64,000 nucleotides of DNA from Actinoplanes nipponensis. Its GTDB lineage: Bacteria; Actinomycetota; Actinomycetes; Mycobacteriales; Micromonosporaceae. A model generated the notes under the pieces. It was not told the DNA's origin. It did no database searches and worked only from the letters and a program-made list of their open reading frames with translations. A program made the position numbers and the translations under genes. Position 1 is the first letter of the stretch. Every line of letters begins with the position of its first letter. Positions 1 through 5,290 of this stretch are shown here, one piece after another. The stretch is from the NCBI RefSeq assembly GCF_016862275.1, contig NZ_BOMQ01000043.1:62001-126000 (forward strand). Direction: 5' to 3'.

Positions 1-54
1 CAGGCCGGCGATCCCCACCAGGGTCAACGCCCAGACCAGACCGGACACCTGCAT
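1..54 (-). CDS. Possible 5' end of a membrane protein, cut by the window edge
   Basis: Reading leftward from an ATG at 54 gives MQVSGLVWALTLVGIAGL, a hydrophobic stretch that would suit an N-terminal membrane helix; the gene would continue beyond base 1. GGAG lies 9 nt before the ATG, and in-frame GTG codons at 60 and 69 are alternatives. Only 18 codons are visible, so no family can be named and the reading itself is uncertain. Confidence 0.3.
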   Translation of the reverse strand, partial: MQVSGLVWALTLVGIAGL

Positions 55-101
55 GACCACACGCTCCACGATGTCTCGGTCGACGGCCGGCGATCATCAT
101 C

Positions 102-896
102 CTAGGGGGACGGAACGGCCGGCCGGCCCTTCGTCGTGGCGTCCGTCACGGCGGCCCGGAGTTGCGTGATCGTCAGGAAGAGCACGCCGGTCAGGTCGGC
201 GCCGCGGAGATCGGCCCCGCGCAGGTCGGCCCCGGTGACGTCGGCCGAGCGCAGGTCGGCGCCGCGCAGGTCCGCCCCGATCAGCAGCGCGCCGCGCAGG
301 TTCGCGCCGCGTAGGTCGGCGCCCCGGAGCCGGCGCCCGATGAGCTGGGCGCCGCGGTGGTCGGGCCCGCACCCACCCGCGCCGGCGCGGGCCAGCTCGC
401 TGGCCTTCTGCAACAGCGGGTTGACCCGCCGGCGGTGCGCGTCGACGTCCAGCGCCAGCAGCTCCTCCGGCGTGCCGGCGGTCAGGGCGGTGGTCTCGGC
501 GAGCGCGGCGCGCAGCTTGGGGTGCAGGCGCCGGGCCGCCGGCAGCTCGAGCGCCTCGGTGACGTACCAGAGCAGCTCGTGCAGCTGGCGCATGACCGGC
601 AGCACCGCGAACATCGGCCCGGCGATGCCGGGCGTGCCGCGCCAGTCGCGGCCGCCGAAGGTCACCTGGGTGACCTGCTGGCCGGCGCCGAAGCAGTCGA
701 ACACGACGCAGCCCGGGAAGCCCCGCTCGGGGAGCCGGTCGTGGATGCCGCAGCGGAAGTCCTCGGCCAGGTTGGGGCACGGCCGGCCCGCGGGCTTGTC
801 GATGGCGAAGTCGGACGACCGGGCGAAGGCGGGGGCGACGCAGCAGAGCCCGGCGCACCGGCCGCAGTCCGCGCGCAGCTGCTCGGTGGATAGCAC
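102..896 (-). CDS. Cys-rich (YkgJ-like) protein fused to pentapeptide repeats
   Basis: 264 aa. The N-terminal ~75 residues carry eight cysteines (C11, C14, C18, C19, C40, C49, C63, C68) in the spaced CxxC...CC...C...C layout of YkgJ-type zinc/iron-binding domains. A helical middle follows. The C-terminal ~70 residues are A(D/N)LRG-type pentapeptide repeats, which fold as a right-handed beta-helix and often act by protein contact. The GTG start at 896 was chosen because TACCGT ends 7 nt upstream (leaderless) and because the cysteine domain begins right after it; a longer reading to 1115 would overlap the divergent gene. Function unknown: metal binding and protein interaction are inferred from the domains. 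Confidence 0.75.
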   Translation of the reverse strand: MLSTEQLRADCGRCAGLCCVAPAFARSSDFAIDKPAGRPCPNLAEDFRCGIHDRLPERGFPGCVVFDCFGAGQQVTQVTFGGRDWRGTPGIAGPMFAVLPVMRQLHELLWYVTEALELPAARRLHPKLRAALAETTALTAGTPEELLALDVDAHRRRVNPLLQKASELARAGAGGCGPDHRGAQLIGRRLRGADLRGANLRGALLIGADLRGADLRSADVTGADLRGADLRGADLTGVLFLTITQLRAAVTDATTKGRPAVPSP

Positions 897-903
897 GGCA
901 CCG

Positions 904-909
904 ACGGTA
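904..909 (-). promoter_or_regulatory. -10 element of the YkgJ/pentapeptide gene
   Basis: TACCGT on the minus strand, 7 nt before the GTG at 896; supports a leaderless transcript. Confidence 0.6.
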
Positions 910-1105
910 TACCGCGGCCCCTTTCGGGTGCCGAGTCCGACATGGCGGTTACCTGTCGTCACCATGCCACCTGACTGAAAGTAAACCTGAGTTGCCGCAG
1001 CGCTCATCCGTCCAGGTGATAACCGCGCCCGTCCGTACGGGTGACTACGCATCGTCATGGTGACTACGCTCCGTGGATCATTACAGTCATGAGGAGAACT
1101 TGCTG

Positions 1106-2233
1106 ATGCGTGCACGGAAGACGGCGGTCCTGGCCGCGTTCGGCTGCGCCGCCGCCCTCGGCCTGGCCGCCCCCGCGGCCGCCGCCGACGCGGCGCCGAC
1201 GATCTCGGCCCCGGCCAGCCGCAACGGCTTCGGCCCGATCACGATCACCGGTACGGCCCCCGCGGGCGCGACGGTGGAGCTCTACGAGTCGGCGTACGTC
1301 TTCAACGACTTCTACAAGGCGCCGAACTACACCAACGGCGGCTTCGTGTCGACGACCGCCTCGGCCTCGGGCACCTACTCCCTGAGCCGCGACCTGGACT
1401 CCGGCTTCCGCTTCTACGTGGTGGCCAACGGCGTCGCGTCCAGCCGCATCTCGGTGGCGATGGGCATCGTGCCGACGCTGACGATGACCGCCTCGAACGG
1501 CACCGTGAACGTCACGGTCACCGCCAACCCGACGCAGCCCGGCCTGATGGCGCACGTCCAGCGCAGCTCCGGCGGCAGCTGGACGGACCTGGCGGGCGGC
1601 CAGACCGTCGGCGACGGCTCGGTCTTCACGACCACGCTGACCGGCCAGGGCACCGGGACGAAGTCGTACCGCGCGGTGATCGACGCCGAGCCGGACAACA
1701 ACCTGCTGGCCGGGCACACCGAGACGGTGTCGATCGACGTCGGCAGCGGCAGCGGCAGCGGCACCGGTGGCGGCGCCACGCCCACCACCCCGGGCACGCC
1801 CACCACTCCGAGCACGCCCAGCACGCCGAGCACCCCGGCGACGCCCGCGCCGAAGGCCGGCGACGTGCAGTTCACCAAGATCGTCTACAACTCGCCGGGC
1901 GCCGACACCGGCAGCAACACCAGCCTCAACGCCGAGTACGCGCGCCTGACCAACCGGACCGGCAAGACGATCAACCTGCGCGGCTGGACGATCCGCGACG
2001 CCGCCGGGCACGTCTACACCGTCTCGACCGATCACCGGCTCGGCGCCGGGAAGACCGTCTACCTGCACACCGGCAAGGGCACCAACGGCCGGCCCGACAG
2101 CGGCCACCGCTACTGGAACCGGACCGGCTACGTCTGGAACAACTCCGGCGACACCGCGTACCTGCGCAGCCCGGCCGGCAAGTCCATCGACTCCTGCCGG
2201 TGGACCAGCAACAAGAACCAGACCTACTGCTGA
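1106..2233 (+). CDS. Secreted protein with C-terminal lamin-tail domain
   Basis: 375 aa. A Sec signal peptide (MRARK, then an Ala/Leu-rich core ending AAAADA) precedes a beta-rich Ig-like region with ITGTAPAGATVELY-type sequence near residues 40-120. A Gly/Ser then Thr/Pro linker (TPTTPGTPTTPSTP, about residues 220-245) leads to a C-terminal lamin-tail domain (about 250-375: LNAEYARLTN, GWTIRDAAG, NNSGDTAYL), which ends in SCRWT...YC. Lamin-tail domains of secreted actinobacterial proteins are thought to bind nucleic acid or surface partners; here that is inference. GAGGAG sits 9 nt before the ATG at 1106. An in-frame ATG at 1073 lacks such a site and would disrupt the signal peptide. Confidence 0.85.
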   Translation: MRARKTAVLAAFGCAAALGLAAPAAAADAAPTISAPASRNGFGPITITGTAPAGATVELYESAYVFNDFYKAPNYTNGGFVSTTASASGTYSLSRDLDSGFRFYVVANGVASSRISVAMGIVPTLTMTASNGTVNVTVTANPTQPGLMAHVQRSSGGSWTDLAGGQTVGDGSVFTTTLTGQGTGTKSYRAVIDAEPDNNLLAGHTETVSIDVGSGSGSGTGGGATPTTPGTPTTPSTPSTPSTPATPAPKAGDVQFTKIVYNSPGADTGSNTSLNAEYARLTNRTGKTINLRGWTIRDAAGHVYTVSTDHRLGAGKTVYLHTGKGTNGRPDSGHRYWNRTGYVWNNSGDTAYLRSPAGKSIDSCRWTSNKNQTYC

Positions 2234-2246
2234 ACCCGGCATCCGC

Positions 2247-2280
2247 GACGGCCCTCCGGCACCCTGCCCGGGGGGCCGTC
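2247..2280 (+). terminator. Terminator after the lamin-tail gene
   Basis: Perfect GACGGCCC/GGGCCGTC stem with an 18-nt loop, 13 bp after the stop codon. No T-run follows, as is common in actinobacteria. Confidence 0.6.
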
Positions 2281-2288
2281 GTGCTGGG

Positions 2289-2294
2289 TAGGGT
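2289..2294 (+). promoter_or_regulatory. -10 element of the DUF2199-like gene
   Basis: TAGGGT, 6 nt before the GTG at 2301; indicates a leaderless transcript and fixes the start. Confidence 0.55.
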
Positions 2295-2300
2295 GCGCGA

Positions 2301-3191
2301 GTGCCCGATCATCTGCCCGACTGCCCGTGCTGCGGCGGCGCCCTGTCCCCGGTCGACTTCGCGGTCCGCTCGACCTGGCCGGACCCGATGCTGGCGCTCT
2401 CCGCCGAGGACCGCGAGGCCGCCTGGGGCAACGAGCACCTGAAGGCGGCCGAGGGCGTCGGCGCGTTCGTGCGCTGCCTGATGCCGGTCCGCCTGACCGG
2501 CGGCAGCACCCTGGAGTACTCGGTGTGGCTGCGGGTGCCGGCGGCGGAGCTGCGCCACGCGAGCGAGATCTGGGAGACGCCGGAGTACGCCGGCCTGCGC
2601 CTCGACGGCACCGTGGCGAACGCCGTCCAGCCCTGGCCGGACATGCTGGGCGCGCCGGCCGGGGCCGAGGTCCGCGACCCCGAGGCGATCCCGTACCTGA
2701 CGGCCGCCGAGGGCACCCTGATGCACCGGATCCTGCACGACGAGTGGGACCGCGACGACGTGCTGAGCCGCCTCACGTACGCCCTGCCGACCCCGGTCCG
2801 GCAGCGCATCACCCAGCGCTGGTCGCTGGAACGCTCGGCCGGCCTGGCCCTGCTCCGGCACCAGGACCGGGTGTACTTCAGCGGCCCGGCCCGCACCGTG
2901 CACCTGGACCCGCTTGGCACGCCCCCGGAGTCCGCGCCCGCCGACATGGTCCGCGAGCTGACCGCGGACGCGCCCCGCGACCGCGACGGCGAGCTCACCG
3001 AGACGACCGGGGAGGCCTACCGGTACGCCTTCTGGCGCCCGGCGCTGGGCGACGGCCGCATCGTGCACAACCTGCACGGCTTCGTCGCGGTGCCGGGCAG
3101 CGTGCTCCACCTGACCTGTGTCTTCGACGACCCGGCGGACCTCGGCTGGGCCCAGCACGTGTGGCACTCGGTACGCCCGGAGCGAGGCTGA
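2301..3191 (+). CDS. DUF2199-like zinc-ribbon protein
   Basis: 296 aa, cytoplasmic by composition. It opens with CPCCG (residues 8-12), then a WPDPMLAL segment, a VRCLMPVRL strand and a YSVWLRV strand, an order resembling DUF2199 proteins (a short CxxCG motif followed by an alpha/beta domain). The C-terminal half (about 190-296) contains a second beta-rich region with no family I recognise. The family assignment is from pattern memory; the reaction is unknown. The gene is monocistronic, with tRNA-Met downstream on the same strand. Confidence 0.6.
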   Translation: MPDHLPDCPCCGGALSPVDFAVRSTWPDPMLALSAEDREAAWGNEHLKAAEGVGAFVRCLMPVRLTGGSTLEYSVWLRVPAAELRHASEIWETPEYAGLRLDGTVANAVQPWPDMLGAPAGAEVRDPEAIPYLTAAEGTLMHRILHDEWDRDDVLSRLTYALPTPVRQRITQRWSLERSAGLALLRHQDRVYFSGPARTVHLDPLGTPPESAPADMVRELTADAPRDRDGELTETTGEAYRYAFWRPALGDGRIVHNLHGFVAVPGSVLHLTCVFDDPADLGWAQHVWHSVRPERG

Positions 3192-3205
3192 GGCCGGGGC
3201 CGTGC

Positions 3206-3211
3206 TAGCGT
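3206..3211 (+). promoter_or_regulatory. -10 element of the forward tRNA-fMet gene
   Basis: TAGCGT lies 11 nt before the first tRNA base. The inverted second copy has TAGGGT at the same distance. No convincing -35 is seen. Confidence 0.5.
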
Positions 3212-3222
3212 TACACAGCCGA

Positions 3223-3296
3223 CGCGGGGTGGAGCAGCTCGGTAGCTCGCTGGGCTCATAACCCAGAGGTCGCAGGTTCAAATCCTGTCCCCGCTA
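3223..3296 (+). tRNA. Initiator tRNA-Met (CAT), copy 1
   Basis: 74-nt cloverleaf with a CAT anticodon in the loop CTCATAA. The anticodon stem CTGGG/CCCAG has the three consecutive G:C pairs next to the loop that mark initiator tRNAs, and the first acceptor position (C1 against T72) is unpaired, another initiator trait. The T arm is GCAGG TTCAAAT CCTGT. CCA is not encoded (CGA follows A73). It is identical over all 74 bases to the inverted copy at 5099-5172. Confidence 0.97.
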
Positions 3297-3304
3297 CGAA
3301 GCCG

Positions 3305-3337
3305 AACGGCCCGTCAGAGATCATCTGGCGGGCCGTT
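3305..3337 (+). terminator. Terminator of the forward tRNA-fMet gene
   Basis: AACGGCCCG/CGGGCCGTT stem of 9 bp with a 15-nt loop, 8 nt after the tRNA; TTTCG closes the right arm. Confidence 0.75.
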
Positions 3338-3373
3338 TCGCATGAGCCCGTCCGCGTGATCCGGGGAGTCGGC

Positions 3374-4264
3374 ATGTCCAGTTGGCAGATGACAGGTGTG
3401 GCGGCGTTCGTGCGCGTGGCCTACAAGCGCAGGTTCGCCACCGCGGCGGCCGGCCACAGGCTGCTGGCCAAGGCCAAGGGCCGCTCGGCCCCGCCGCCGG
3501 GCATCCGCAAGCGTTGCGCGGTGGCCCACCGCCAGGTGAACGGCCGCGACGTGTACATCCTGCGCTCCCGGCGGGCCACCGGCCCGTCCGAGCACGCGGT
3601 CGTCTACCTGCACGGCGGGGCGTACACCAGCGAGATCGTCAAGGAACACTGGGCGCTGATCGCCCACCTGGCCGAGCAGACCGGGTACGACGTCCACGTC
3701 CCGATCTACGGCCTGGCCCCGCAGCACCAGGCCCTGGCGGCGCTGGACCTGACCCGGAAGGTGATCGCCGACCTGGCCGCGGAGGGCCGCCGCAGCTACC
3801 TGGCCGGCGACTCGGCGGGCGGCGGCCTGGCCCTGCTGACCGCCCAGGCCTTCGCCGGCGACCCGAACCGCCCGGTGGCCGGCCTGACGGCGATCGCGCC
3901 CTGGCTGGACCTGACGATGTCCAACCCCGCCATCCCGGCGGTGGAACGGGTGGACCCGTGGCTGACCCGCGCGGGCCTGCACCCGATCGCCGCCGCCTGG
4001 GCGGGCGAGGTGCCCCTCACGGACCCCCGCCTGAGCCCCCTGTACGGCCCCCTGGACGACCTGCCGCCGCTCCAGCTACTCGTGGGCACCAGAGACATCA
4101 CCCTGCCCGACTGCCGGGCCCTGAGGGACCGGGTACCCGCAGGCACCCCCCTCACCTACCACGAGGAGCCGGGAGCGATCCACGTGTACCCGCTGCTGCC
4201 GGTCCCGGAGGCGAAGGCCGGCCGCGCAGCAATCGTGGACCACATCCGCAAAACCCTGGCCTGA
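3374..4264 (+). CDS. Alpha/beta hydrolase (hormone-sensitive-lipase family, fold-3)
   Basis: 296 aa. The oxyanion-hole motif HGGAY (about residue 79), the nucleophile elbow GDSAGGG (about 138), an Asp in GTRDIT (about 245) and a His in GAIHVYP (about 270) form the full HSL/carboxylesterase signature. It probably hydrolyses short-chain carboxylesters in the cytoplasm; the substrate is unknown. The start at ATG 3374 is preceded by GGGGAG with 5-nt spacing; a GTG at 3356 is the alternative. It stands alone between two inverted initiator tRNA genes, just after the terminator of the first. Confidence 0.9.
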   Translation: MSSWQMTGVAAFVRVAYKRRFATAAAGHRLLAKAKGRSAPPPGIRKRCAVAHRQVNGRDVYILRSRRATGPSEHAVVYLHGGAYTSEIVKEHWALIAHLAEQTGYDVHVPIYGLAPQHQALAALDLTRKVIADLAAEGRRSYLAGDSAGGGLALLTAQAFAGDPNRPVAGLTAIAPWLDLTMSNPAIPAVERVDPWLTRAGLHPIAAAWAGEVPLTDPRLSPLYGPLDDLPPLQLLVGTRDITLPDCRALRDRVPAGTPLTYHEEPGAIHVYPLLPVPEAKAGRAAIVDHIRKTLA

Positions 4265-4427
4265 CCCACCCCGACAACCAAGGCCGGCCGCCGCGGCCAC
4301 AACCCGGATTCCCGGCCCTGTCCAGTGACCGGGCCGGGCTCGACCCCCAGTCCCACCAACCCAGGCGGTCCGGCCGAGGCCCGCCGGGCCTCTGCCCACC
4401 TCTCCGGGCCTCTGCCCAACTCTTGGG

Positions 4428-4503
4428 GCCCGGCGACCCGGCGGCCCGGCAGCCCGGCGGCCCAGCAGCCCGGCAACCCGGCAGCCCGGGCCCGGGCCCG
4501 GGC
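4428..4503 (+). repeat. Octamer tandem repeat and CCCGGG run
   Basis: Eight consecutive octamers close to GCCCGGCR (4428-4491) pass into overlapping CCCGGG units up to 4503. Confidence 0.75.
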
Positions 4504-4830
4504 CTGGATCGGGCAGATACACGCCGGGAGGCCAACGCCGACCTCGTCCGGCCGGCCCGACGAACCAGGAAGGCCAGGGCGGAAGCCCGCTCCCGGCCAA
4601 GATCGAGCATCCATCCCAGGACAAGATCGAAAGCCCGGGCCAGAAATGCGCCCAGCCCACGAAGCCCCGGTGCGCCAGCAAGCCGAACCGAGCCGGCCCA
4701 TAAGCCAAGCCGGCCCGAGCTGGGCCAGGCCAGGCCGCCGAGCCAGACAGGCCGCCTCAGACCACGGAGCCGAACGGGCGGATCAGGTCAGGCCAGGCTG
4801 CTTAGCCGGGCGAGCCGAGCCAGGCCAGGC

Positions 4831-4893
4831 CAGGCCAACGAGTCGAGCCGGGCGGGACAGGCCAGCCCAGGCCAAAGAGTCGAGCCGGGCGGG
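4831..4893 (+). repeat. Two direct repeats with 37-bp period
   Basis: A 26-bp block beginning CAGGCCAA and ending GCCGGGCGGG occurs at 4831-4856 and again at 4868-4893, with one difference (AACG against AAAG). Confidence 0.75.
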
Positions 4894-5019
4894 CCCGACC
4901 AGAAACCGAGCCGAGTCCGGAAAACAAACCAGAAGACGAACCAGACCAAGGGGGCAAGGGGCAAAGCCCCAAAAACCGCAACCACCCACCAAAGAGAGCA
5001 CCAACCGCACCGTGGGGGT

Positions 5020-5038
5020 CTGGGGGCTCGGCCCCCAG
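5020..5038 (-). terminator. Second hairpin beyond the reverse tRNA
   Basis: CTGGGGGC/GCCCCCAG stem with a 3-nt loop, 15 bp beyond the primary terminator on the minus strand; possibly a back-up terminator. Confidence 0.4.
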
Positions 5039-5052
5039 GCAGAAATGCGAAA

Positions 5053-5089
5053 GAGTCCCCCATCCGCGCACTCCGCGGATAGGGGACTC
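5053..5089 (-). terminator. Terminator of the reverse tRNA-fMet gene
   Basis: A 16-position stem with one C/A mismatch (GAGTCCCC-ATCCGCG against CGCGGAT-GGGGACTC), starting 9 nt after the tRNA 3' end and followed on the minus strand by TTTCGCATTTCT. Confidence 0.75.
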
Positions 5090-5098
5090 CCAGACTCG

Positions 5099-5172
5099 TA
5101 GCGGGGACAGGATTTGAACCTGCGACCTCTGGGTTATGAGCCCAGCGAGCTACCGAGCTGCTCCACCCCGCG
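5099..5172 (-). tRNA. Initiator tRNA-Met (CAT), copy 2
   Basis: Base-for-base identical to the copy at 3223-3296 and in opposite orientation, with the same GGG/CCC anticodon-stem pairs and unpaired first acceptor position. The flanks differ, apart from CGA before the tRNA and the similar -10, so the tRNA itself is the duplicated unit. Confidence 0.97.
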
Positions 5173-5183
5173 TCGGTAGCTCA

Positions 5184-5189
5184 ACCCTA
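5184..5189 (-). promoter_or_regulatory. -10 element of the reverse tRNA-fMet gene
   Basis: TAGGGT on the minus strand, 11 nt before tRNA base 1. Confidence 0.5.
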
Positions 5190-5244
5190 GCCTGCCGCCG
5201 CCCCGGCATGCAAAACGGCCCCCCGTAACCTGCCCCACACGTGC

Positions 5245-5276
5245 GCGCGGCCCGCCGGTAACCCGGCGGGCCGCGC
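5245..5276 (-). terminator. Terminator of the UPF0182 gene
   Basis: Perfect 14-bp stem (GCGCGGCCCGCCGG and its complement) with a TAAC loop, 14 bp past the stop codon. Confidence 0.75.
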
Positions 5277-5290
5277 ATCTCCTGAGCTGG

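Larger units (their letters stand above)
4265..5019 (+). other. Low-complexity intergenic region without a credible gene
   Basis: About 750 bp after the hydrolase gene. The first half is built from GCCCGGC-type octamers and CCCGGG runs; the second half is purine-rich on the plus strand (CAGGCCAR, GAGCCGGGCGGG). Open frames exist on both strands but encode only Pro/Ala/Gly/Arg- or Trp/Gly-rich sequence without domain pattern, start context or codon-position GC bias, so I do not annotate them. GGGGCAAAGCCCC near 4965 is a small hairpin with TTTTT on its minus-strand 5' side. Confidence 0.6.

Noticed and set aside
136..330. Regular GCGCAGGTCGGC repeats resembling a CRISPR or tandem array
   Set aside because: They are the coding repeats of the pentapeptide protein on the minus strand.
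4076..4708. 210-aa and similar minus-strand frames in the repeat region
   Set aside because: Gly/Pro/Trp-rich output of the repeats; overlaps the hydrolase 3' end; no ribosome site.
3382..5101. Long plus-strand frames through and beyond the hydrolase gene and the repeat region
   Set aside because: They are shadows of the hydrolase in another frame, or Pro/Arg-rich translations of repeats, with no domain pattern or start context.
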